The notes below the pieces were generated by a model, which was not told the DNA's origin, ran no database searches, and was given only the letters and a program-made list of their open reading frames with translations. A DNA stretch of 64,000 bases. Origin: Natranaeroarchaeum sp042663585 (GTDB lineage Archaea; Halobacteriota; Halobacteria; Halobacteriales; Natronoarchaeaceae). Position numbers and translations under genes: made by a program. Location of the stretch: contig NZ_JBHTAN010000006.1 of NCBI RefSeq assembly GCF_042663585.1, positions 2,294,001 to 2,358,000 on the forward strand, written 5' to 3'. Position 1 is the stretch's first letter, and each line of letters begins with the position of its first letter. Of this stretch, positions 1-7,747 are shown piece by piece.

Positions 1-621
1 TTAGCTGCGGACGATTGGGGGGTGACGAGTCGCGAGTGCGCTCGACGAGGAGAGTTCGAGCCGCATCTCGAAGGAGGGGGCACGGCGGCCGATCCCTGTG
101 CGGTCAGAGGTCTGCTCGACTCGCTCGAAACCGAGGCGCTCGTACATCGAGATTGCTCTTCGGTTCGAGGGTTCGACTTCGAGGACGAGCGCATCGCGAG
201 CGGCGGCCGACGCGCTCGCGATGATGTGTTTGCAGAGCTCTGTGCCGATCCCGCGGGACTGGTAGTCCTGATGAACGAAGACGGCTAGCTCCGGTTCGGG
301 CTCGTGGGTTGGCATGTAGACGGCGTGGCCGGCGATATCGCCGTCCGCAGTCGCGACGAAGTTGCCACCGTCGGCGACGAGCATGTCGACCCACTCCGCC
401 CGGCGCTCGTCGGTCAGTGGCGGCAAGCCCTGCGCTCGGTCCGTGGAATCGAACTTTCGATACATCTCGAGGAGCACCTCCCGGTCGTCGGTGTCGTAGG
501 GCCGGACGGTCCAGGCCGACCCAGTCGCGTCGACGAAGCGCGGACAGCGTGCCGGGCAGTGGGCGGTCCCTTCGCACTCGGACGGGTCCCAGTACTCACA
601 GCTGCTGGTGTTCGATCCCAT
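1..621 (-). CDS. GNAT family N-acetyltransferase with N-terminal Cys cluster
   Basis: Predicted acyl-CoA-dependent N-acetyltransferase of unknown substrate, 206 aa, cytosolic. The GNAT core spans about residues 35-190, with the acetyl-CoA loop visible as QSRGIGTEL and the C-terminal SMYERLGFERV segment typical of the family. In front of it are four cysteines (C8, C16, C22, C26) in a short segment that could bind zinc; this is an inference. The ATG at 621 is chosen because the longer reading frame adds about 30 residues with no domain character. The stop TAA lies at the window edge, so the gene is complete. Confidence 0.8.
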   Translation of the reverse strand: MGSNTSSCEYWDPSECEGTAHCPARCPRFVDATGSAWTVRPYDTDDREVLLEMYRKFDSTDRAQGLPPLTDERRAEWVDMLVADGGNFVATADGDIAGHAVYMPTHEPEPELAVFVHQDYQSRGIGTELCKHIIASASAAARDALVLEVEPSNRRAISMYERLGFERVEQTSDRTGIGRRAPSFEMRLELSSSSALATRHPPIVRS

Positions 622-710
622 GATGGGAGATTCGTCTGGACGCGTCATAAGCCGATAGCTCGGTCTCAGAAACTGAGAACGAATCAAGCACCCATGAACT
701 GGCGCGCCCA

Positions 711-1079
711 TCAGTGCTCTGGCAGCAGCTCCGACAGTGGGACAGCAGCCGCCGCCTCGGGGTCGAGCGTCGCGACGACGCCGCTGTCCTCGGTGACGGG
801 CGCGTGGAGTACCAGCACGTCCTCGTAGCTGTAGACGGTCGCGGTGTGTTCGCCGTAGGGGCCGCCGACGGGCTGATAGCCGGTCGTTCGTTTGAGGACG
901 GGGAGTTTCTTCTCGGGTGGGATCCCGTCTTTCGCTCCCGGGTTCATACGCTGTATTTCGATACTTCCCTCGTCGTACCGGACGACAGCACGAAGATAAT
1001 CGCCGCAGATCCGGTCTAACTGCGTATCTAGTTCCGCCGCCAGTTCCTCAGCAGTCGTCCGATCAGTCGTTGATGACAT
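711..1079 (-). CDS. Conserved haloarchaeal hypothetical protein
   Basis: Acidic 122-aa soluble protein with no motif I recognise. It has a helical N-terminus (about residues 8-38) and a beta-rich middle with a GGPYGEH turn. The ATG at 1079 is preferred because the longer frame adds 50 residues of unlike composition. It lies in a same-strand group with the genes at 1-621 and 1136-1504. Composition and codon use match the neighbours, so it is probably real, but no function can be assigned. Confidence 0.6.
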   Translation of the reverse strand: MSSTTDRTTAEELAAELDTQLDRICGDYLRAVVRYDEGSIEIQRMNPGAKDGIPPEKKLPVLKRTTGYQPVGGPYGEHTATVYSYEDVLVLHAPVTEDSGVVATLDPEAAAAVPLSELLPEH

Positions 1080-1135
1080 GGTGTTCGGTATTGCTGGAGT
1101 CGCGTCCATTTGCTTTCGGGGCGATGGGGGTCGGT

Positions 1136-1504
1136 TTACCGCGATAACTGCCCGGGAGAGGTCGGCTCTGTAGTCGAAGCGACAGACACCGATCCGTAGC
1201 CGCCCAGTGAGACCGCACCCGGTTGCCACCGAGCAGTCTCGACCCGCGTACAGACCGAGCGAAGCGCGTCGAGCGTCGCGCGGTGGTCCTCACCGGTGGT
1301 GAATCGGTCGAGTGTCTGCCGGTCCGCGAACTCGAACTGCAGTCGGACACACGTCCCGTCGACGGCGCTCATCGGACGGAAGCCAGCCAGCCCATCGACG
1401 GCAATCCACCGGACCACCGCATCGGAGACGAGTTCGCGGTACTGCTGCTCACGTTCGGGGTCGATCTCGCAGGTCAGTTCGTACCGGTAGCCGCCGGTGT
1501 TCAT
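1136..1504 (-). CDS. Hypothetical protein, possible ferredoxin-like fold
   Basis: 122-aa protein of unknown function. The first 95 residues alternate strands and amphipathic helices (RYELTCEIDPERE, then FRPMSAVDGTCVRLQFEF, then a helix rich in R and L). This resembles the dimeric alpha+beta barrel layout of small monooxygenase-like proteins, but the fold is only inferred. The C-terminus is Ser/Thr-rich and probably disordered. It may share a transcript with the gene at 711-1079. Confidence 0.5.
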   Translation of the reverse strand: MNTGGYRYELTCEIDPEREQQYRELVSDAVVRWIAVDGLAGFRPMSAVDGTCVRLQFEFADRQTLDRFTTGEDHRATLDALRSVCTRVETARWQPGAVSLGGYGSVSVASTTEPTSPGQLSR

Positions 1505-1921
1505 TATCGAAATCCCCCGGGCGGGCCAGCAGGTCCGTCGCGGTGCAATCGGCGAGCGTTGAGGGGATGCCCGGTCATATCATACAGTATCACAGCCAGA
1601 TCAATCGGAACTACGCTGTATATTGGAGGGTTTAATACCGGTGGGAGTGATGACTCGGCTAGTTCCTGTGGATCTCCTGGATTACGTACGTGCTCGGCGA
1701 TCTGGACGCGTCGGTCGTCCAATACGTCGGCGTCGCGGTCACCTACGGCCTCGAAGCGCTCTAGCACCGGGTCGGCCCCTGGACGACGGTATCGATAGAG
1801 GGCACCTCCAGTGAGACCGAAGAATCGACGGACAGGACGCCGACCGTCCTGAACTGCCGACGGATAAACAACTGTATATTACAGCCAAACGGTGTTGGCG
1901 AAGTAGATACACAGTACTGGT
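1505..1921. other. Intergenic region, possible gene remnant
   Basis: 417 bases without a convincing gene. Several short frames cross it, but none has haloarchaeal codon character over a useful length. On the plus strand 1663-1764 reads as 33 hydrophobic codons ending in TAG (WISWITYVLGDLDASVV and onward), which looks like the tail of a decayed membrane protein; the frame is closed by a TAG immediately upstream. An AT-rich stretch around 1866-1920 probably holds the promoter of the HTH gene that starts at 1922. Confidence 0.35.
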
Positions 1922-2305
1922 ATGAGCCGCACCTCCCAGCTCTACTCGGACGGCGGGACCAACGAGCGCGAGATACGCGAATGCTTCGAGCCGAAGCTTG
2001 TCGTCGAGTTACTCAACGACGACGAGGCCCTCAAACTGTTCCGAACGGCAACGGAGCCGATGACGATCCAACAACTCACCGAGGAGTGCAACATCTCGCA
2101 GTCGACTGCCTACAGGAAAGTTGAGAAACTGAACGACGCCGGATTGCTGGTCGAAACGACAGCAAAGCGCCCGGACGGCGACCCGCCTGCACGGTACAAA
2201 CAGCGCGCACCCGCGGTGACAGTAACGGTCTCAGACGACGTCGACGCCGTCTGTGCCGATCTGCTATCCGGGATCGAAACTGCCGAAACCCGACCAGAGG
2301 AGTAG
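1922..2305 (+). CDS. Winged-helix (ArsR-like) transcriptional regulator
   Basis: 127-aa DNA-binding protein. Residues about 25-85 form a winged helix: LVVELLNDDEALKLFR leads into the recognition region QQLTEECNISQSTAYRKVEK and a wing with DPPARYKQ. This matches the ArsR-type HTH family common in haloarchaea, usually acting as a dimeric repressor or activator. The acidic C-terminus (VTVSDDVDAV) may mediate dimerisation. The target is unknown; the adjacent 417-base non-coding stretch is the nearest candidate operator region. It is convergent with the next gene. Confidence 0.75.
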   Translation: MSRTSQLYSDGGTNEREIRECFEPKLVVELLNDDEALKLFRTATEPMTIQQLTEECNISQSTAYRKVEKLNDAGLLVETTAKRPDGDPPARYKQRAPAVTVTVSDDVDAVCADLLSGIETAETRPEE

Positions 2306-2316
2306 CGTCCGCCCTC

Positions 2317-3015
2317 TCACTCGTCTGTTGCTGCCCCGGCCGCCGTCGAGGTTGTACGCCCGACGCCATCTTCTGACTGAAGTAATCCGACGACGAGTTT
2401 CGAGGCGACCGCGTTCAGTCGCTGAGATGCCGCTGATTTCGAGACGCCGAGTTCGTCAGCGACGTCGCCGAGGTCGGCCTCGCGAGGCGTCTCGTAGTAG
2501 CCGAGTTCGTACGCAAAGCGGATCGCTTCACGCTGTTTGTCGGTGACGACGCTGTCGGCCGCGGTAGAGCCCCCACCGCCCCCGGAATCCATATCGACCA
2601 GACGCTGGAGACGAACAGTCGCCCCGGACTCACGGAGTTCCGCGACGATGTTCCGTAGCTCTTCGCGGCCGCGGATCGTCAGCGAAAAAACGAGTTCGTT
2701 GCCCTGGACATCCTCTATGTCGGAGACGCAGGCGTGGTTCTGGAAGATCCGACAGGCACACGATTCCGTGACTTTCTTGCTGAGAAGGTGCGGCTGTGTC
2801 GACGCGTCGCTGGACGGCGTTACTTCCGCGTGACACTCACAGGAACGGTCGTCGCGGTTGCTGTCCGGGTAGGAGAGTGACTGGCGGACTGATTCGGACT
2901 CGGACGCCGCCGAGAGCAACTCGCATCCTGCACTCGACGGAGGTTCGACCCTGAGACGAGCGCGGAGCGTGTCGACCTCCTCGGAGGCAGGGTCGGCACC
3001 GGGGGCTGCGGTCAT
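2317..3015 (-). CDS. Bacterio-opsin-activator-like HTH regulator
   Basis: 232-aa predicted regulator. The C-terminal HTH (HTH_10/Bat type, about residues 165-215) shows DKQREAIRFAYELGYYETPR followed by DLGDVADELGVSKSAASQRL, the hallmark of haloarchaeal Bat-like proteins. The N-terminal half contains a Cys/His-rich stretch (CECH, CACRIFQNHAC) preceding an effector-like segment. That makes redox or metal sensing possible, but this is inference. The ATG at 3015 was chosen; the longer frame to 3306 is antisense to fixX and compositionally unlike the protein. It sits just downstream of the fix operon on the same strand. Confidence 0.75.
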   Translation of the reverse strand: MTAAPGADPASEEVDTLRARLRVEPPSSAGCELLSAASESESVRQSLSYPDSNRDDRSCECHAEVTPSSDASTQPHLLSKKVTESCACRIFQNHACVSDIEDVQGNELVFSLTIRGREELRNIVAELRESGATVRLQRLVDMDSGGGGGSTAADSVVTDKQREAIRFAYELGYYETPREADLGDVADELGVSKSAASQRLNAVASKLVVGLLQSEDGVGRTTSTAAGAATDE

Positions 3016-3109
3016 ACTCCGTCCTATGTGTGCCTCTTTTGAATGGGGGGTGGGTCGTTCCCATGGAGTGAGAAAAGCTAGAGTCACAGTGGAAACCGCA
3101 GAGAGCGCG

Positions 3110-3415
3110 CTACCCGTGGCTGTAGGTGACGCCGGAGCCGTTCTCGGGATAGGTCCAGACGACGTTGTTGTGCGGGCAGGCGAACCGACAGCTGCTACAT
3201 TCCAGGCAGTTCTCGTAGGCGATCTGCGGGACGCCGTCCTCGCCCTCGCGCCAGACGTCGGCCGGGCAGACGTCGACGCAGTCATCGGTACGACAGCGTT
3301 CCTCACAGATGCCCGGGACTTTGACGTCGAGATGTGATTCGCCGGGATCCTCGTACTTGACAGTGTACAGTCGGTCTTCGAGCGATGCGTTGTCTACGGA
3401 TTGTTGCGTGCTCAT
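3110..3415 (-). CDS. fixX: Ferredoxin-like protein FixX
   Basis: 101-aa iron-sulfur protein, last gene of the fixABCX operon. Two cysteine groups are visible: C37, C41, C46, C50 and C70, C73, C76, C80, each ending CP, consistent with 4Fe-4S binding. FixX is thought to pass electrons between the ETF:quinone oxidoreductase (FixC) and quinone. The start ATG overlaps the fixC stop in an ATGA arrangement, so translation is probably coupled. Family length is about 90-100 aa. Confidence 0.9.
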   Translation of the reverse strand: MSTQQSVDNASLEDRLYTVKYEDPGESHLDVKVPGICEERCRTDDCVDVCPADVWREGEDGVPQIAYENCLECSSCRFACPHNNVVWTYPENGSGVTYSHG

Positions 3416-4773
3416 GAGGTCATCACCTTCCGGTACCGCCAGGCCAGTTTCGCTGCGCCTCTCCAGCCGCCGACCGTCTGGAGGATCCGGTCTTTCGCGT
3501 CTTCGGCGTGCTCGGCTTTCGGTTCGCGATCGATCGTGAAATACTCCTCGCTGGCGTCTGCGATCGCTCGCGGCAGATCACGGAAGAGGAGGTCCTTGTC
3601 CTCGACTGCCGTCTCCATCAGCCATTCGTAACGTTCGAGGTTCTTGACGACGAAGGAGTCTTCCAGATTCTGTGGGTACTCCATCAGCGCGTTCGGGTCC
3701 GTGCGGTCGTTCGCCAGCGCCGTGATGATGGCGTTCCCCGCGTGGTAGCCGCTCTCGACGGCCATGTTGGTTCCTTCGAGATGGACGCCGTTGTTCAGGA
3801 CCAGTCCCGCAGTGTCCCCGACGAGCACCGCGCCGTCGTGGACGAGATCCGGGATGGCGTCCGCACCGCCCTCCGGAATCGTTTTCGCGGAGTACTCCAC
3901 AGTACGGCCGCCCCGGACCAGCGGTGCGACCGCCGGATGGGACTTGAACTGGTTGAGCGTCTCCTCGGGCTTTGCCTGCGTCGTCACCGCGTCCTCGATC
4001 CGGTAGGCGAGGCCGATGCTTACCGTGTCGTCGTTGGTGTAGATGAACGCGCCACCGAAGGAGTCGCCGACGGCGCCATCGCCGAAGTAGTGATAGGCGG
4101 CGCCGGACTCGTCGGTCAGTCGGAACCGCTCTTCGATCTCGTTTCCGTTGCCCGGGAACTCGATGACCTCCTTGACAGCCACCGCAACGTCCTCGCGCGG
4201 CGATTTGTCCTTGAGATCGGCACCTTCGGCGACCAGCGAGTTGCCACCTTCCGCGAGCACGACCATCGGCGCACGCAGTTCGCCATCCGGTCGGTCGGTG
4301 TCGACGCCGACGATCCGGCCATCCTCGCGAATCAGATCGGTGACGGTCGTTTCGGTGATCAGCGTCGTCCCCGCTTCGACCGCCTGCTCGGCGAACCACT
4401 CGTCGAAGTCGCCGCGCAAGACGGTGTAGGAGTCGTTGTGTGGCTCCTGGTGCCACTGGTTCGGTTTGATCGAGACTGCCGTCTCGTCCTCTGGCGAGAG
4501 CATGCCGAACCGCTTCTCGCCGACGTATCGCTCCAGCGGTGCGTCGTCGATATCGGTCAGTTCGCGGATGGTCGGCGTGTACAGCACGCCGCCGAAGACG
4601 TTTTTCGCACCGGGGTAGGCGCCACGCTCGATCATGATCACGTCGAGACCGGCCTGGGCCATCGTCAGCGCCGAGGCGCTCCCGGCGGGGCCGGCACCGA
4701 CGACTATCGCGTCGAACTCCTCGTCGTAGCTGGGATCAGCGGGCGGTTTCGCTCGCTCGGAATCTTCGCTCAT
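3412..4773 (-). CDS. fixC: FAD-dependent ETF:quinone oxidoreductase FixC
   Basis: 453-aa flavoprotein of the FixC/ETF-QO family. It oxidises reduced electron-transfer flavoprotein and passes electrons towards quinone, with FixX. The N-terminal dinucleotide-binding motif GAGPAG is at residues 26-31, followed by the acidic end of the second strand (MIERG). A second FAD motif, DGAVLVGDTAGLV, lies around residue 310. There is no signal peptide; membrane association would be peripheral. Its start overlaps the stop of a 20-codon mini-ORF, and its stop overlaps the fixX start. Confidence 0.92.
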   Translation of the reverse strand: MSEDSERAKPPADPSYDEEFDAIVVGAGPAGSASALTMAQAGLDVIMIERGAYPGAKNVFGGVLYTPTIRELTDIDDAPLERYVGEKRFGMLSPEDETAVSIKPNQWHQEPHNDSYTVLRGDFDEWFAEQAVEAGTTLITETTVTDLIREDGRIVGVDTDRPDGELRAPMVVLAEGGNSLVAEGADLKDKSPREDVAVAVKEVIEFPGNGNEIEERFRLTDESGAAYHYFGDGAVGDSFGGAFIYTNDDTVSIGLAYRIEDAVTTQAKPEETLNQFKSHPAVAPLVRGGRTVEYSAKTIPEGGADAIPDLVHDGAVLVGDTAGLVLNNGVHLEGTNMAVESGYHAGNAIITALANDRTDPNALMEYPQNLEDSFVVKNLERYEWLMETAVEDKDLLFRDLPRAIADASEEYFTIDREPKAEHAEDAKDRILQTVGGWRGAAKLAWRYRKVMTS

Positions 4774-4832
4774 GCGATCACCTCCGGAGCGGGGATCCGG
4801 CGTACTCGCACTCGTTCGTTATGCTCTCTCAT
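4770..4832 (-). CDS. 20-aa mini-ORF coupling fixB to fixC
   Basis: A 63-base ORF fills the fixB-fixC gap. Its ATG overlaps the fixB stop (ATGA) and its TGA overlaps the fixC start (ATGA). The peptide ends PEVIA, like the fixB C-terminus AEVIA. The 16-base string CATGCGATCACCTCCG occurs at both junctions (from 4771 and from 4830 on the plus strand), so the spacer seems to have arisen by duplication of the fixB 3' end with its GGAGGTGAT Shine-Dalgarno element. It may encode a peptide or simply preserve translational coupling. Confidence 0.45.
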   Translation of the reverse strand: MREHNERVRVRRIPAPEVIA

Positions 4833-5845
4833 GCGATCACCTCCGCTGGATCGTCGACGTCCTCTAACTGTTCGACCAGTTCGGGGCAGACTTCGAAGAG
4901 GTCGCCGACGATTCCGTAGTCGGCGTGCTCGAAGATCGGTGCGTTCGGGTCGTTGTTGATAGCGACGACGACGTCGCTATCGTTCAGCCCCTCGATGTGC
5001 TGGACGGCACCGCTGATACCGACGGCGACGTAGAGGTCCGGCCGGACGGTTTTCCCGGTCTGACCGACCTGTCGTGCGCCGTCGATCCAGCCTTCGTCGA
5101 CCGCCGCGCGACTCGCGGCGAGTTCCGCATCGAGCGCATCCGCCAGTTCAGCGACCGGTCCGACATCGCCCTCGACGCCGCGACCGGCCGCGACGACGCG
5201 GTCGGCGTCGGTGATATCGGCAGTGTCGCCGACCTCGCGTTCGACGACCTCGGAGACCGTGTCCTCCTCGTCGACGATAACCTCGACGTCCTCGATCTCG
5301 CCCTCGTGATCGGGTTCGGGTTCGGCAGTCGCGAAGACGCCGGGACGGATCGTCGCCATCTGCGGGCGGTGGCGCTCGCACTTGATCGTCGCCAGCACGT
5401 TGCCGCCGAACGCCGGTCGACGGGCTTCGAGATGGCCGTCCTCATCGATGCCGAGTTCCGTACAGTCGGCGGTGAGTCCCGCGTACGCGGGAACAGCGAC
5501 CCGACCGGCGAAGTCGCGGCCGGTGTGGGTCCCGCCGATCAGCACCACGTCGGGTTCGCGTTCCTCGACGAGGTGGCGGAACTGCTCGCCGTAGGGGTCC
5601 GCACGGTAGGGCTCGAACACCGGGTCGTCGGCGACGAGTACCCTGTCCGCGCCGCGCTCGATGGCTTCCTCGGCGACGTCGTCGAGGTCCTCGCCGATTG
5701 CGAGCGCAACGAGCTCTTCATCGAGTTCGTCAGCGAGCGATTTGGCCTCCGAGAGCAACTCCCAGGAGACGGGCGCGACCTCGCCGTCGTGTTCCTCGAT
5801 GAACACCCAGACGTCAGAGTGATCCTCGATATCTACGTCCGACAT
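4829..5845 (-). CDS. fixB: Electron transfer flavoprotein alpha subunit FixB
   Basis: 338-aa ETF alpha subunit. It forms a heterodimer with FixA and binds FAD; in Fix-type complexes the dimer can bifurcate electrons from NADH to ferredoxin and quinone. The N-terminal ETF domain (about 10-190) is followed by the FAD domain, with SRAAVDEGWIDGARQVGQTG, the LYVAVGISGAVQHIEG segment and VAINNDPNAPIFEHADYGIVGD, all diagnostic of ETF-alpha. fixA ends immediately before the fixB start, with no spacer. Confidence 0.92.
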   Translation of the reverse strand: MSDVDIEDHSDVWVFIEEHDGEVAPVSWELLSEAKSLADELDEELVALAIGEDLDDVAEEAIERGADRVLVADDPVFEPYRADPYGEQFRHLVEEREPDVVLIGGTHTGRDFAGRVAVPAYAGLTADCTELGIDEDGHLEARRPAFGGNVLATIKCERHRPQMATIRPGVFATAEPEPDHEGEIEDVEVIVDEEDTVSEVVEREVGDTADITDADRVVAAGRGVEGDVGPVAELADALDAELAASRAAVDEGWIDGARQVGQTGKTVRPDLYVAVGISGAVQHIEGLNDSDVVVAINNDPNAPIFEHADYGIVGDLFEVCPELVEQLEDVDDPAEVIA

Positions 5846-6634
5846 CTAGACCACCTCCTCCTCGACGAGCGTTTCGAGCAGTTCCTCGGCCGAATCGAGC
5901 CGCTCCTGTTCGCGTTCGACCGGATCGACGGTCTCCATCCCGCCGACCTGTGTGGGCGAGGCGGCAAGCCCGACCCGATCAGTATCGATCGGGAGGTCCT
6001 CGGCAGTGACCTCGCGGGCCTCGAACTCGGTCTCGGCGTAGATCTTTCTGTGGAGTCCGGCGGGCCGTGGCTCGTTCTCGCCGTAGGCGAAGGCGATAAC
6101 GACCGGTAGGTCCGCAGCGACGTATTCGTGACCGCCCTCGACGTCACGTTTGGCCACGATCTGATCGTCCTCGAACCGGGGGTCTAGCTCTTCGGCGTAG
6201 GTTAGCTGGGCCCAGCCGTTGTGGGCGGCGATCCCCGGCGGGACCTGACCGGTGGAGGAGTCCGTCGTCTCCTCGCCAGCGAGCACGACATCCGCGTCGA
6301 GATACTCGGCCGTCGCCGCGAGCACGAGACTCGTCGGCCACGTGTCGCTCCCGGCGAACGCACGGTCGGTGACGAGCACCGCATCGTCACAGCCCATCGC
6401 GACTGCCTCTTCGAGAACTGGCGTCGCCTGTGGCGGGCCCATCGTCACGGCGATGACTTCCGCATCCACCTCGTCTTTGATCGCTAACGCTGCCTCAAGA
6501 GCGTTTCTGTCCGGCCGATTCAGGATCGCATCCGCACCCGATCGATTGAGTGTCCCACTGTCAGGATCGATCGTTACGTCGTCCTCGTCGGGCACCTGCT
6601 TGATCCCTACTACGACGGTCCATTGATCAGTCAT
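5846..6634 (-). CDS. fixA: Electron transfer flavoprotein beta subunit FixA
   Basis: 262-aa ETF beta subunit and first gene of the fixABCX operon. Typical features are the N-terminal VVGIKQVPD, NRPDRNALEAALAIKDEV and a central VLAGEETTDSSTGQVPPGIAAHNGW nucleotide-binding region. Together with FixB it accepts electrons from NADH or acyl-CoA dehydrogenases and gives them to FixC. In haloarchaea these genes may serve beta-oxidation or redox balance; no nitrogenase genes are seen here. A TATA-like element lies about 105 bases upstream. Confidence 0.92.
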   Translation of the reverse strand: MTDQWTVVVGIKQVPDEDDVTIDPDSGTLNRSGADAILNRPDRNALEAALAIKDEVDAEVIAVTMGPPQATPVLEEAVAMGCDDAVLVTDRAFAGSDTWPTSLVLAATAEYLDADVVLAGEETTDSSTGQVPPGIAAHNGWAQLTYAEELDPRFEDDQIVAKRDVEGGHEYVAADLPVVIAFAYGENEPRPAGLHRKIYAETEFEAREVTAEDLPIDTDRVGLAASPTQVGGMETVDPVEREQERLDSAEELLETLVEEEVV

Positions 6635-6737
6635 AGTAGCTGTTCACGGTGGCGGCTACGCCGTACCGGGCTATGAGGGGTCGAGACGCTTCCCAGCGAT
6701 TGAGAAATCTATAGACGAAACGCAATATTCGACGGGG

Positions 6738-6746
6738 TTTTAAATA
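6738..6746 (-). promoter_or_regulatory. TATA-like element upstream of fixA
   Basis: On the minus strand the sequence reads TATTTAAAA, a good archaeal TATA box, about 105 bases before the fixA ATG. This would give a leader of about 80 bases. It is the only AT-rich element in the fixA upstream gap. Confidence 0.4.
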
Positions 6747-6779
6747 CGCGGCCGGCCGCCGGAGACGCGATTTCGACGA

Positions 6780-7322
6780 CTATTTGTCGATCAGTACTGC
6801 GGTTTCCGGTCCTGAAGCGGTCGCCTCGTCCTGCTGGGCGAACGCGTCGTGCAGTCGCTCGTAGGTGTCTTCGAGCGCTTCGACGATTACTTTCGTATCG
6901 CTGACGGTCGCCATGAAGTTCGTGTCCTCTTCCCAGCGCGGGACGACGTGCGTGTGAAGGTGGTCGTCGATGGACCCGCCAGCGCCGCTGCCGAGGTTCA
7001 GTCCGGTGTTGAACCCATCGGGGTTCAGTGCCGTCTCCAGTGCATTGAGAGTGCGCTGTTTCAACCGCGCGTGATCCGTCAGTACCGCCTCGTCCAGGTC
7101 GCCGTACTCCCCGGTGTGTCGGTGCGGGATCACCATCACGTGGCCGGGGTTGTACGGGTAGTTGTTGAGGAGTACGAACGCGTGCTCGCTCCGAGCGACG
7201 ATCATGTTTCGCCGGTCTGCGTCCTGCTCCGGCAGTTCGCAGAAGACACACTCGTCGATGTCGTCCCGAGAGCTATCGCGTTCGACCCAATCGATTCGCC
7301 ACGGCGCGAACACCTGCTCCAT
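6780..7322 (-). CDS. HIT family nucleotide hydrolase/transferase
   Basis: 180-aa histidine-triad protein. HIT enzymes hydrolyse or transfer nucleoside phosphates such as AMP-lysine or Ap4A-type dinucleotides. The catalytic triad HLHTH is seen at H121, H123 and H125, and a CVFC pair (C25, C28) suggests the zinc site found in many archaeal and bacterial members. The ATG at 7322 starts MEQVFAPWRIDWV, which matches family N-termini; the longer frame is rejected. It is monocistronic and divergent from the zinc-ribbon gene at 7547. Confidence 0.88.
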   Translation of the reverse strand: MEQVFAPWRIDWVERDSSRDDIDECVFCELPEQDADRRNMIVARSEHAFVLLNNYPYNPGHVMVIPHRHTGEYGDLDEAVLTDHARLKQRTLNALETALNPDGFNTGLNLGSGAGGSIDDHLHTHVVPRWEEDTNFMATVSDTKVIVEALEDTYERLHDAFAQQDEATASGPETAVLIDK

Positions 7323-7511
7323 ACGAGACAGTGTGGCCGCCCCGCACATATACTGTCGGCTATCGGACGACGCCGCGACGATCACGGTATGAAACCGGCG
7401 TTGTACTGTCTGAATCGTTTTTGAACGGTCTAAAGCTCTCTCGGCTCGTCTCGGCGAAAACCCACTGGCGTAGCCATAGCGGGGCGTTAAACGATCCATA
7501 ACGGAGTGGGG

Positions 7512-7520
7512 TTTTTATAT
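7512..7520 (+). promoter_or_regulatory. TATA box for the zinc-ribbon gene
   Basis: TTTTTATAT lies about 30 bases before the ATG at 7547, the spacing expected for a leaderless or very short-leader haloarchaeal transcript. Confidence 0.5.
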
Positions 7521-7546
7521 CTCTCTCAGGACTGGAAGCTGGTATA

Positions 7547-7747
7547 ATGGCTATCACCGACGACTCCGTCGACGGCATCCACGAGTGCTGTGAGAGCTGT
7601 GGTCGGAAGACGAGACATCAGGTCTCGGTAGAGATCAAGACCGAAAGCAGAAAAGAAAAGAACGCGGAGTTTTCGCGCGAGCCCTACCGGGTGTCCGAGT
7701 GTCAGGCGTGCGGATCGCGGACCAGCCAGCGGATGAACAACGCCTAG
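7547..7747 (+). CDS. Small zinc beta-ribbon protein
   Basis: 66-aa protein with two CxxC pairs, CESC near the N-terminus (residues 15-18) and CQAC near the C-terminus. This is a classic rubredoxin-like or beta-ribbon zinc layout. It resembles a short haloarchaeal family annotated as putative zinc beta-ribbon (DUF7835, from memory). The role is unknown; such proteins often bind nucleic acid or protein partners. Its stop overlaps the stop of the convergent methionine aminopeptidase gene by four bases. Confidence 0.75.
   Translation: MAITDDSVDGIHECCESCGRKTRHQVSVEIKTESRKEKNAEFSREPYRVSECQACGSRTSQRMNNA

Noticed and set aside
1504..1767. 87-codon minus-strand frame in the 1505-1921 gap
   Set aside because: No domain character, no plausible promoter, and overlaps a hydrophobic plus-strand remnant.
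3016..3306. Upstream extension of the Bat-like regulator to 329 codons
   Set aside because: The added 97 residues are antisense to fixX and low-complexity; ATG at 3015 is better.
3508..4959. Plus-strand frame of 483 codons opposite fixC
   Set aside because: Antisense to the well-supported fixC; high-G+C DNA often leaves such opposite-strand frames open.
4925..6109. Plus-strand frame of 394 codons opposite fixB/fixA
   Set aside because: Antisense shadow; fixA and fixB on the minus strand are clear family members.
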